Assembly (NCBI GenBank): GCA_023091665.1
Contig: JALJCQ010000015.1
Coordinates: 2,418,001-2,482,000, forward strand
Reading direction: 5' to 3'
Source of the DNA: Pythium myriotylum
Lineage: Eukaryota > Oomycota > Peronosporomycetes > Pythiales > Pythiaceae
DNA: 64,000 nt
In this document: positions 20,344-29,279 of the stretch, one piece after another
How positions within the stretch are numbered: position 1 is the stretch's first letter
How the letters are laid out: each line of letters begins with the position of its first letter
Translations under genes and position numbers: made by a program
Notes under the pieces: model-generated
Database searches by the model: none
Seen by the model: only the letters and a program-made list of their open reading frames with translations
What the model was told of the DNA's origin: nothing

Positions 20344-20403
20344 TGTTCAGACACGCATACGGAAGCAGAGCCTCGGTGTATATGTTTGGTCCGAGCATCC
20401 CCT

Positions 20404-20412
20404 ATGGATAAC
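20404..20412 (-). promoter_or_regulatory. GTGGATAAC-like element upstream of SLC1 copy 7
   Basis: ATGGATAAC, one mismatch from the nonamer seen upstream of copies 2, 6 and 8, about 120 bases before the copy 7 start. Confidence 0.25.
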
Positions 20413-21049
20413 AGCACCGGCTGATCACTGCTCCATAATCGGAGTCATTCCCAGACCGAAACCAAGGCTATCCAAAATGGTGATGTACAGTACAGAGGGC
20501 TGTTGACAGGATTTAGGAGAACTCCCATAAAAACTCGATGGTTCAGATTGAACTGCACTGAACACCTAGCGAGATCTAACGAGATGTTTCCTCCCAGAAG
20601 TGACCTGCTGGAGGAGGTCACGACCGAGCAAGACTAATACAATCCCCACACGACCACTGCGAAGCATTTGCAATGGAGACTCCACGAGGTTCCGAGCCTG
20701 ATTGATCCTGAAGATGTCGTTAAAACCAAGCAAACGGAGACGCAGTTCACGTCACAGCTTGCGCAACTCCAAGAGCTTCCCACTCGAAAGAGGGCAGGTG
20801 CTTTCGTAAGCGAAGATTGTGGCACAAGTGGAGGGGTTCTTTGTGTCGGCGGTGACGGCGTCACTGAGACTACCACTGGCCACCGGCCAAGTGAGTTGCA
20901 AATCCTTGAATGAGCGCGGTCATCCATTGCGACGAGGTGGATAACCACGGGCAGAGTGGAACTGGCGTGACCCGAATAATTATCCATCATGGATTATCCA
21001 TAGCTCCATTGCTGGCCGCCTGCTGCTCAACGAGAACTCACTCGGGGAT

Positions 21050-21138
21050 CAGCTGAATCTGTGAGATTCGGTGCTGAACTCAGATGATTGAGGAATTCCT
21101 GGGTTGAGACTACGGTCTCAACTTGAGACCATGGTCTC
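21050..21138. repeat. Cluster of short inverted repeats
   Basis: Adjoining small palindromes: GAATCT/AGATTC with a 3-nt loop, AGGAATTCCT (21,091-21,100), GTTGAGAC/GTCTCAAC with loop TACG (21,103-21,122), and the perfect GAGACCATGGTCTC (21,125-21,138). It is a weaker version of the hairpin chains at 24,871 and 55,942. Confidence 0.45.
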
Positions 21139-22743
21139 GTGGCGCGGCGATACACTGAAGCCTGTGGCATCATGCATCAGACAAAGGCGGCGCTGTCTTG
21201 GCGTAGTTGACATGTACGACATGCTACAGAACCGCGTGCATTACGATATGGTGCAGCCTGTATTGTCGTGCACTCGCGTCCCCCAGCTTTCTGACAAGGA
21301 CCCATCGCTTAGTCCAATTGGGGGAATAGACCAAGCACTTTGTCCATTACGGACACTTCCTCCCAGCGTTCGTGTGTGGCCTCAGCACGGTCGCAGCAAT
21401 ATTGCTCTGTGCATTAAAAATCGTAGACTCATGGAGCAGATCAAAGTGGACTGTTGGTCGGGATTGCGGCACCCTGGGACTCGGAGGGCTCCGCAATCCC
21501 TCTCGTTTCCCAAGGACATCCGAATACTCAGATTTAGTACTCAACAGACTCCAGAATCACTCTTGGGCCGCCCTCTCTCCTCGAGTCGAGATGCAACGCT
21601 TACGGTTTGCTGACGTGCCACTGAAAGAATCATCAGATGTGTGAGCCGACGTGCCCTTGCGACCGCCTCATTTCCTTTTCGGGAGTCGCTCTGATGATTC
21701 GAGTGATTTTCGCGGTGTGGATCTTGGACTTTGACGGAGATGTTTGCTGACTCGGGGCGATAAAGGTTTGGTCAACGAAGGTGATGGTGATCAAACCCAG
21801 TGGCAACGGGCTTTCCTAAGTTACATCGAGTGGGACACTTCGAACTCCCCACGGGGCGACACGACGCAGGGTCTACAGTACTGTACTCTACTCTGGCTTT
21901 CAACACCGTGTGAGCTTCAGCCGTTTCGCTTGGATTTACATGGAATGTCAACGAAGCAAACTCACCGTCCAAGTGCACTTTCTGTGCCGATACGCAGGAG
22001 AGCAGGAGCCGTGCTTGAGTGTTTGCGATTTTCTGCACGACAGCAAAACGAAGGTGCAGGAGATTTGAGAGCAGTCGCTCTGAGCTGCATTAAGGGGCTC
22101 GGAGTTGTTGATCACATCAATAAGCTGATGAAGAAGCGAAGAAGAAGGAGTGAGATCACTTCCAAGATCAAACCTGATCGTTTCGAAGATAGCACAACTC
22201 GGAATCAATGTGAAGTTATATTACCGGGTCCATGCTTGTGGAGCAACAAAGAAGGTGGTGAATTGAGCAGCGTAGGAAGGTGTTGCCAAGAAAACCTTGG
22301 TATGGCATTTGCACAGATCAGTGCGATGAGCGTGACGGCTGAACAATGGGTAAGCGCCACCGACCCTGGCGATTGCACTTAATGCTACGCTTGACGTCGA
22401 GAGTCAATTTGTCAAAAACCGACCGACAAGGCGATGTAGATTTACTGTCTTCATCGAACTAGCCAGCACGGGACGCGGACGAGTTCTGAAGAAGAAGTGA
22501 CTGCAAGACATCAACCACGCTCGCTGCCAATGGTGGACTTGGAAATCGTTGTCTTCAAAACTAGTTGGTAAGAACAGATCGCATCGCAAGTGCAACTCGT
22601 TGCCGTGACTTCTTGATCTGTCGCTGACCTCATTTCCAGGCAGAACGCTTTGTCGATGCGCAAGTCGGTGGTAAAGATCAAAATTCTGATTTGTGGGGAA
22701 CCAGTGGTGTGAAATTGACAAGTACTGCCTCTACAAGTTAAAT

Positions 22744-24600
22744 TTAATACCGCTCGCCAAGCCTGTCCTGCACGACCGTCTCATCAGTGGTCTCCGCAAT
22801 AATTTTCAACGCGATGATGTCGTCGTTGACGCTACACGCAGTTACTACCCGGTCGAGAATGAAGTCCATCGCGACGACGTACGCGAAGGTCCCTGAGTGC
22901 ACATGTCCGAAGAGTGTCATGTACGCCGTTGAGATGACAGCAAGCCCAGCAGAAGGAATAGGAGGAGTTCCTGCACAGGCGAGAATTGAAAGAATCGCGA
23001 GCCCGACTATCCGCAGAGCAGTGATCTTCTCACCGTCGCCAGATGCCTCGGCGATGAACACTACAGCGATTGGGAGGTAGAAACCCATACCGCTGACGCT
23101 CGAGACTACGCCGATGGAAATAACGAAGTTTGTGATGGACTGGGAGCACATCCTGGCAGTCTTGACGCAGGAGAGGGTCACGGGCATGCTTGCAAGTGAC
23201 GAAGCGCACGCAAAACCAAACAAATATGCGTGGGACATTCCCCGCATGTGGCGGTACGGCTGGCAACCGGTCTTTAGGAATATGATCAGTGGGTAGATCA
23301 CGGCAGTTTGGAGAAAACTTGCCAGGAAGGTAACGAGCAGGTACGGATACGTGAGTTCAAAGATCTTGCCAAACTCCGGGTGTGCCGCAAATGAACCGGC
23401 AATCATGGAGACCACGGCGAACGGTGTGAATGAAATCGTCCACTCCATCATGAGGAAGAACGTGTTGCGAAGCTGCAGCATCGTGAGGTACAAGTAGTTC
23501 ACGCGACGGCTTTTCGAGAAGTAGCTGCGTCCGGCGATTGCACCAAGAGCCATTGAGAAGGTAATGATCGAGAGCAGTTCGTTCTGAGCGAAGGATTTGA
23601 TGAGGTTGTTGCTGACGATCGGCGTGATCATGTGCATGAGCTCTTCACTAAGCGTGAGCGCCACAATCCCCGACCAGGCCGATGAGAACGACTTGTTGAT
23701 ATCGACAACTGTGAAAATGGTATCGTCTGTCACCGTGAGTGGGTTCCCCGAGCAGATGATGCTACCGTTCTTCGTCATCGCTGCTTGCAAGCCGTTTCCA
23801 CACGTGAATCCCATCGAGTTGATGCGTGCCTCGGTTGAGATGCCAATGTCTCTAAATACTGGGCGAAACGCCAAAGCTATGCCGACGCCCATCACAACTG
23901 TGGCGACCCAAAAGAGCGCCATGACCTTGGCCGTTTGCCACCCGATGATGGATCCTTTCCCCACGAAGACAATGTCTCCGACTGCGACCGCGACGGAGCA
24001 GAAAACGTATGGGACGATGAGGCACTTGAGAACTCGAAGAAATAATTCACCCGGCAGATTGATCCAGCGTGTTGCGTCAGCCGAAAGCTGTTGGTTGCTA
24101 CACACGGCGCCCAACGCGATACCCAAAAGGACGCCCAAGAGAATCCACCACTCGGAGATTCTTTTCTTGTGTCCGGCACCTGTGTACTCTCCATTGACCG
24201 ATCCAGTCGATGAACGCGCTTCGTCGTCTCGAAGAATCGGGTAGCTGTCTCCGTATGCTTCGCCGATGAAGGGCATGTTATACGCGCTCGACCTGCCGTC
24301 CGCGACAACAGTTGCTCCAGCACTGCTGCGAAGCTTCGACTTTTCCAACGAAAAGCTGGTAATGTGGCCATCACCACTCCTCGAGTGTGCTGACCGATGG
24401 CCTCCTTCGTTAGAAGACATTTCTGTCATTCGCGTCGTGCGAGTTGTGAAGTCAGTGCGAGGTGAGAGTCGGTCAACGCTGCCATGAGAGCGCTTGAGGT
24501 AAGAATGCTGCGATGACGTCGAGGGCGAATCGGGCTGCCGGTGGGATAGCACACCCAGCGCTCTCTGCTGTTCTTTATCGAGCAAGACAATACCAGCCAT
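22744..24600 (-). CDS. SLC1/DAACS-family carrier, array copy 8
   Basis: A 618-aa carrier. The start is M-A-G-I-V-L-L-D at 24,600; the frame is open upstream to 24,792 but that part lacks the family motif and crosses the likely initiator. The N-tail has one PRTDFTTR (47-54) and YPIL (120-123). The usual TSSGLKISVRW just before TM1 is replaced by TGAGHKKRISEWW. Core: HP1 ACASSLASMPVTLSC, TM7 GVVSSVSGMGFY, HP2 CAGTPPIPSAG, TM8 DRVVTACSVNDD, where the conserved cation-site Asn is Ser. It has an NGS sequon and two loop cysteines. Groups with copies 6 and 7. Confidence 0.95.
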   Translation of the reverse strand: MAGIVLLDKEQQRALGVLSHRQPDSPSTSSQHSYLKRSHGSVDRLSPRTDFTTRTTRMTEMSSNEGGHRSAHSRSGDGHITSFSLEKSKLRSSAGATVVADGRSSAYNMPFIGEAYGDSYPILRDDEARSSTGSVNGEYTGAGHKKRISEWWILLGVLLGIALGAVCSNQQLSADATRWINLPGELFLRVLKCLIVPYVFCSVAVAVGDIVFVGKGSIIGWQTAKVMALFWVATVVMGVGIALAFRPVFRDIGISTEARINSMGFTCGNGLQAAMTKNGSIICSGNPLTVTDDTIFTVVDINKSFSSAWSGIVALTLSEELMHMITPIVSNNLIKSFAQNELLSIITFSMALGAIAGRSYFSKSRRVNYLYLTMLQLRNTFFLMMEWTISFTPFAVVSMIAGSFAAHPEFGKIFELTYPYLLVTFLASFLQTAVIYPLIIFLKTGCQPYRHMRGMSHAYLFGFACASSLASMPVTLSCVKTARMCSQSITNFVISIGVVSSVSGMGFYLPIAVVFIAEASGDGEKITALRIVGLAILSILACAGTPPIPSAGLAVISTAYMTLFGHVHSGTFAYVVAMDFILDRVVTACSVNDDIIALKIIAETTDETVVQDRLGERY

Positions 24601-24631
24601 TCCGTCTATGCGATGTGGAGACCAATGCGCT

Positions 24632-24646
24632 GGTTGGAAAGTGAGC
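24632..24646 (-). promoter_or_regulatory. Oomycete-type initiator-like element, SLC1 copy 8
   Basis: Coding strand GCTCACTTTCCAACC, 32-46 bases before the start at 24,600, is a close match to the oomycete initiator plus flanking consensus. It is the main reason to reject the longer upstream reading frame. Confidence 0.5.
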
Positions 24647-24696
24647 AGGCCTGTTCGCTGAGGATAGTCATGGTTGCTGGGGTTTGGCCATTTCGT

Positions 24697-24705
24697 GTGG
24701 ATAAC
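24697..24705 (-). promoter_or_regulatory. GTGGATAAC element upstream of SLC1 copy 8
   Basis: Exact nonamer about 100 bases before the copy 8 start and about 50 bases beyond the initiator-like element; the same spacing class as copies 2, 6 and 7. Confidence 0.35.
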
Positions 24706-24870
24706 AAGCCAGGGCCTGCTCATGAAAAGGACACCAGTCACACAGGCTGTTTTCACGCAGTGCCGTGGGATTTGTTGGCGTGATTTAGTCATGAGAAGAT
24801 CCCGACTAATAATCCTCTAATACGCACTTCACACTTTCCAGGTACAGTGGACTGGCTCAATGAGAGTGGA

Positions 24871-25030
24871 CCGACTCAACCATGTTGTGATTATCGACTA
24901 TAATCACAACATGGTGGAGTCAGTGGGAACCCAGGGCAGATACTATAATTTTTAGTATCTGCCCTGGGTTCCCGTGGTGAAGTCCAACTTGGGCTTCACG
25001 CACGCAACCTTTGGCCCCAAGGTTGCGTGC
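24871..25030. repeat. Chain of four abutting hairpins
   Basis: Four inverted repeats sit end to end. (1) 24,879-24,915: perfect 16-bp arms with a 5-nt loop, extended by mismatched pairs to about 24,871-24,923. (2) 24,925-24,973: perfect 21-bp arms with a 7-nt loop. (3) 24,977-24,999: 9-bp arms with one G-T pair. (4) 25,000-25,030: perfect 12-bp arms with a 7-nt loop. Arm sequences differ from one hairpin to the next, so this is not a repeat of one unit. An imperfect 15-base direct repeat (AGTGGACTGGCTCAA type) lies just to the left. No coding frame crosses it. Confidence 0.85.
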
Positions 25031-25822
25031 TGTTATTAGAATGGGACAGACATCGGTGACGTCTTATTGTGCTGGACTTTCCCGTGATTGCTACCCCCAC
25101 GGAACTGAATGATCGAGACCTATAATCCTCCACCTATGACGAGTACGAACGCTGCTGCATCTGTTGTCGATGCGAGTGGGAGGGAATTCTACCACAGTGA
25201 TCGTAGATTTGCAAACAAACAGAGAAAAGAGCTGTGAGTCAATCTCACCGGAACTTGCCTCATGCGTCTGGGAACAAAGAACGAGAGCCAGTATCCGGGT
25301 TCTGGCAGCTCACCGAACGATGAAATCAATTTTGCCCAGCTGGTTAAGGAAAGCCTTGACCTATCGCCCTGAATGGGTTCAAGAGTTTCCCTGTTGTAGA
25401 ATCACCATCGAACCGACATTACAGTACTACGAGCCAACAAATTTCGTGTCAACGAAGATCTGGATCGCTGTGGCAAAGCTCTCGACGTGGCGTTGAAAGG
25501 TGAACGAAGTTAATCGCCTCACAGCGAATTGCATCGAACGCAGACTCACTTCGACTCGCCTAGTACGGGACCTTGTCGTTGTCGAGACAGATTGCACAGG
25601 CTGGTGTCAAAGACACGCAACGATATGGCACTTATCCATCGTGAAAAACCACCTTTCCCGCCTGGGTGTTTCAAGAATTCACGAGCATTGCAGTTCCGGT
25701 ACATGTACAACGATTTGTGGCACCTCTTTCTTGGACTCAAAGACCGGCCCAAACGGCCCGAAACATAAGTTCAATGCATCACCCCATGCGTTGATCTTTC
25801 TAATAGCTCTACTGCACTCACC

Positions 25823-26090
25823 TCAACAGGCAGTCAAACGCGGCCCCACCTTTGACTGCAACCGCTTGACATGCTCCTGGTTCTGCTCTGCGAGAAAGTC
25901 GCTGTTACTCACGTGCGTCCGGTCAACCGATCTGGGAAACTCCACCCAGTTGGTGACACCAACTGGTTCGAGCTTGTTGGTGCTGCTCAGCGAACAGCCA
26001 TTGATTGACGCGCGAGTTAACTTCACCGTCTGGATTCCTGTGGATGTGACTGCAGCGACATTTACGAGGCTGCGACAAAGGGTTCAGTGG
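25823..26090 (-). pseudogene. Possible decayed leucine-rich fragment
   Basis: A - strand frame reads SLVNVAAVTSTGIQTVKLTR and then continues with Leu-spaced residues, a spacing seen in leucine-rich repeats, and then ends at 25,823. Stops close the frame upstream. It may derive from a relative of the unrecognised gene at 34,432. Evidence is weak. Confidence 0.22.
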
Positions 26091-26174
26091 GCAATCTGCC
26101 GCCAAGACAACGGAGGAGAGCTCCGCGAACCATAAAGAAGGGAGTTCTATTTGTGCTTTCCACCACTGAAGTTC

Positions 26175-28235
26175 TTAGTACCGCTCACCAAGATGGTCCT
26201 GCGCGACAGTCTCATCGGTATTCTCGGCGATCACTTTGAGCGCCATGATGTCGTCGTTCACATCGCACACAGTCGACACGCGGTCAAGCAAGAAGTCCAT
26301 CGCGACGACGTAAGGGAATGTCGACGGCATCTTGCTCACACCGAAGATCGTTGTGTACACAGTCGTGATAGTGACGAGTCCGGATGCGGGGATCGGAGGG
26401 GTGCCTGTGCACGAGAGCAGCGAGAGTGCGAAGATGCCGACCACACGTAGGACCGTGATCTGGTCCCCGTTGCCCGAGGACTCGGCGAGGAACATCACCG
26501 CGATGGGGATGTAGAAGCCGATGGCGCTCACGTTGGACGTGACGCCGATGGAGATGACGAAGTTGGCTAGCGATTGCGAGCACACACGGGCTTTGCGAAC
26601 ACATGTGAGCGTCACTGGCGCTGTTGCGAGTGAGGACGAGCACGCGAATGCAAACGCGTAGGCTCGAACCATTTGTCGCATGTGCGCGAAAGGGTTGCAG
26701 CGCGTCATGAGGAAGACGATGAGAGGGAAAAGCACCAGGGTCTGCAGGACTGCGGCCGTAATGACGCCCAACACATACGTGTATGCTCGGTCAAACTGGC
26801 GCAGCGAGTCCTGGTTCGTCGTGAAGGCTCCGGCGATGATCGAGATGACGGCGATGGGGGAGAGCCAGATCGTCCACTCCATGAGCATGAACAAGGCGTT
26901 CCGCGATTGGAGCAGGCTGAGGTACAGGTAGTTGGTTTTGCGCGTCTTGAGAAAGTAGCTACGGCCAGCGATTGAGCCGAGCACCATCGAGAACGTGATG
27001 ATCGATAGTGTCTCGCTGTTGGCGAGCGAGCTGATGATGTTGCTGCCCACGAACGGCGTGATCATCTGCATGAGCTGGTCACTCAGAGTGAGCTCAGCGA
27101 TTATCGACTTGACGTTGGTTTCAAAGACAGAGTTGACCTCTCGAACGACGAACTTGGCAGGTGCAGCCAGGACAGTCGCGTTACCGACACACGAGATCGT
27201 ATCGTTGGCTGTCAACGACGCAGCCTTGTTGTTGGGGCATGTGAAGCCCATGACATTGAGTGGTACGACTGTAAGATCCTGATTCAGGCGGAAGAAAGGT
27301 CGGAAGAGCAAGGCGACTGCCACGCCTAGCGCAGTCGTGCATATCCACATGATGGCGAAGATCTTGGCTGTCTGGACACCGACAATGGAGACTTTGCCAA
27401 CGAAGACAATGTCACCGACAGCGACCGCGACGGCGCAGAAGACGTACGGGATCACGAGGCACTTTAGTGCACGGAGGAAGAGCTCACCAGGCAAGCTCAC
27501 CCACTGGGCCACGACGCTGTTGGCTTTGAAGTGGCTCAGCACGATACCGAGGCCCACGCCGAGCGCAAGCCCCGCGAGGATCCAGCGAACGGAGATGCGG
27601 AGTCCGCTGCTCGCACCGGCGTACCGATCTGCGTGGTCCGAGTCGGTCTCTTCGTTGGACGAAATGCCCGAGTCTCGCAGGATCGGGTAGCTGTCATTTG
27701 CATCGTAGGGGATCGCGAAGGCTGCCGTAGGCCGTGTGAAGTTGGAGTGAGGACTGCTGCTGTTCAGCGTCGCAACACTCGGCTTTCCACCGCTGCCCTG
27801 GGTTGTAAAGTCGGTGCGAGGAAGTCCTTGGTTCGTCGTGAAGTCAGTTCGAGGCGACGCATTGCCGCGAGCTCGGAAGTCCGTGCGAGGCGACGCTGCA
27901 CCGCGGGAACGGAAGTCGGTGCGCGGGGACGCTGCTGGACGAGCACGAAAGTCCGTGCGAGGCGATCCCGCAGGACGAGCTCGGAAATCCGTGCGAGGAG
28001 ATTCAGCCGAGGCTCCTCGGAAGTCGGCCTTGGGCGTGGCAGGGAGTCGACTCGTGAAGTCGGTACGAGGCCCGGAGACTCGCCGAGTGGAGGTGAACTC
28101 GCCAAGGATGTCCGAGGTCTCGGAGGCCCGGTGATCGAAGGAACGAGGCGGCTCTTGAGTCTGGACGCGACTGCCGGTGCTCGCGTTGAACAACGACCGC
28201 TGCTGTTCTTCGTCAAGCAAGACGAGGCCGTTCAT
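26175..28235 (-). CDS. SLC1/DAACS-family carrier, array copy 9, repeat-rich tail
   Basis: A 686-aa carrier, the longest of the array, M-N-G-L-V-L-L-D start. The N-tail carries eight tail repeats at 56-145: seven PRTDF[TR] and one PKADF. The middle ones are a clean 12-residue (36-bp) tandem of the type SPRTDFRARPAG. YPIL follows at 183-186. The core carries the copy 5 signature: HP1 ACSSSLATAPVTLTC, TM7 GVTSNVSAIGFY, the FGVSKMP turn, and TM8 DRVSTVCDVNDD with Asp for the cation-site Asn. HP2 is CTGTPPIPASG. The loop has an NDT sequon and both cysteines. Its start codon has no strong initiator match. The length difference from its siblings is almost wholly the repeat tract. Confidence 0.95.
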   Translation of the reverse strand: MNGLVLLDEEQQRSLFNASTGSRVQTQEPPRSFDHRASETSDILGEFTSTRRVSGPRTDFTSRLPATPKADFRGASAESPRTDFRARPAGSPRTDFRARPAASPRTDFRSRGAASPRTDFRARGNASPRTDFTTNQGLPRTDFTTQGSGGKPSVATLNSSSPHSNFTRPTAAFAIPYDANDSYPILRDSGISSNEETDSDHADRYAGASSGLRISVRWILAGLALGVGLGIVLSHFKANSVVAQWVSLPGELFLRALKCLVIPYVFCAVAVAVGDIVFVGKVSIVGVQTAKIFAIMWICTTALGVAVALLFRPFFRLNQDLTVVPLNVMGFTCPNNKAASLTANDTISCVGNATVLAAPAKFVVREVNSVFETNVKSIIAELTLSDQLMQMITPFVGSNIISSLANSETLSIITFSMVLGSIAGRSYFLKTRKTNYLYLSLLQSRNALFMLMEWTIWLSPIAVISIIAGAFTTNQDSLRQFDRAYTYVLGVITAAVLQTLVLFPLIVFLMTRCNPFAHMRQMVRAYAFAFACSSSLATAPVTLTCVRKARVCSQSLANFVISIGVTSNVSAIGFYIPIAVMFLAESSGNGDQITVLRVVGIFALSLLSCTGTPPIPASGLVTITTVYTTIFGVSKMPSTFPYVVAMDFLLDRVSTVCDVNDDIMALKVIAENTDETVAQDHLGERY

Positions 28236-29279
28236 AATGTCGCACGGCGTCCTATTCTGCGAGTGGAAAGCACAATGGCGAGAACCAAGATTGGACAGCG
28301 CGCGTTCACACAAGAACAGTGAGCACCTGCGACGCGGCGCACAGACGAGGCTGTTGACTTATATTTCACACCTCGGACGGCGACAGGGCTCCTCATGCCA
28401 GGTAATCCTCCGGCTCTTGGGCTCATTTCGATACAAGAGCTGTGAAGCGGACCGAGATTCCTCTCGTCACGTAGCCTGCCCACATGGAAACGATAAGATC
28501 GGCGTCGCATACCCAGAGACAGGCTTTGATATGTTGGGAGATTTCCACCATTCTCACGTGGCACCAAAACAAAGCTCAGGGAGAGGGGCAGCGAAACCAA
28601 AATCACGAAAGACGAGATAGAGCGGGTGGGTCTCGGATTGAACCAGAACCCCTAGCGTCTACAGTTGCAAGAGACGAGACTCGGTGGGTCCCTTGACTTG
28701 ATGTTTGTATACTTCCAGCTGGTGATTAAACAGCTCTCGAGGGCCCTGTCTGCTAAGTCTCAGATAAGAATGCCGTGGGATTCCTGCAGCTCGCGCCGTC
28801 AAAGCACGGCAACCTATCCAGTGGTTGTACCATGATTGTGTCAACGCACCTCTGCCGCGATATCTCTTAATAGTTGGTTTCTTTTCTTTTCCCAAAAGCT
28901 CATCGAGCTTTTTCGTGACGTTGTCGGAACCCAATGGCAGCCTGGATCGACACCTGTGCTGCTGTCGTGGTTTGGAGACTGCGCTGTCAGCTCTGGTTTG
29001 CGCAAAAGTTTGAGGCTTTGATGAGCGTCATCCGGGCCGCAAACGAATGGACCGATGGTGATGGTGCGTGCGTGATCTTTGCGGGGAGATGCTCCGATTC
29101 AATTTCGAATCGGACTCAGCACCCGCGCTCTCTCGCATCGATCGGGCGGAGAGGAGAGAAGTGGCCAGCAGGGTCTCCGAACGCATTTGCACGATCGAAA
29201 GACCGGAGCCGCGAGTTTGTTTGCAGAGCTATGGACTGTATTGAAGAACTAGAAGGGGAAATAATTGACACTCGAGACC
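28236..29279. other. Spacer between SLC1 copies 9 and 10
   Basis: About 1 kb with short unrecognised frames only. No structural signal stands out. Confidence 0.45.

Larger units (their letters stand above)
20286..22743. other. Long spacer between SLC1 copies 7 and 8
   Basis: 2.5 kb. It contains the copy 7 promoter, a small hairpin cluster (21,050-21,138), an exact GTGGATAAC (20,937-20,945) and unrecognised open frames, including a 212-codon + frame at 21,744-22,382 and two - strand frames across it (21,772-22,208). These may be gene debris; no function can be given. Confidence 0.45.
24601..26174. other. Spacer between SLC1 copies 8 and 9
   Basis: Holds the copy 8 promoter, the four-hairpin chain (24,871-25,030) and, near copy 9, a - strand stretch (about 25,823-26,090) that reads like decayed leucine-rich sequence. 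A 211-codon + frame (25,500-26,135) overlaps that fragment and is probably its shadow. Confidence 0.45.

Noticed and set aside
24601..24792. Longer N-terminus for SLC1 copy 8
   Set aside because: It lacks the shared start motif and would place coding sequence across the initiator-like element; the same reasoning was applied to copies 1, 3, 9 and 10.
24871..25030. Calling the hairpin chain a microRNA precursor or transposon
   Set aside because: No small-RNA data, no terminal inverted repeats or target-site duplications, and arms differ among hairpins; reported only as a structure.
25500..26135. A 211-codon + frame between copies 8 and 9
   Set aside because: It overlaps a likely decayed - strand fragment and has no recognisable content.
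27799..28068. Regular short repeats as a CRISPR array
   Set aside because: The repeats are in frame inside a carrier gene and encode PRTDF units; spacers are coding and similar to each other.
28620..28660. A tRNA-like GGTTCAATCC on the - strand
   Set aside because: The flanking stem does not pair and no acceptor or anticodon arms are found.
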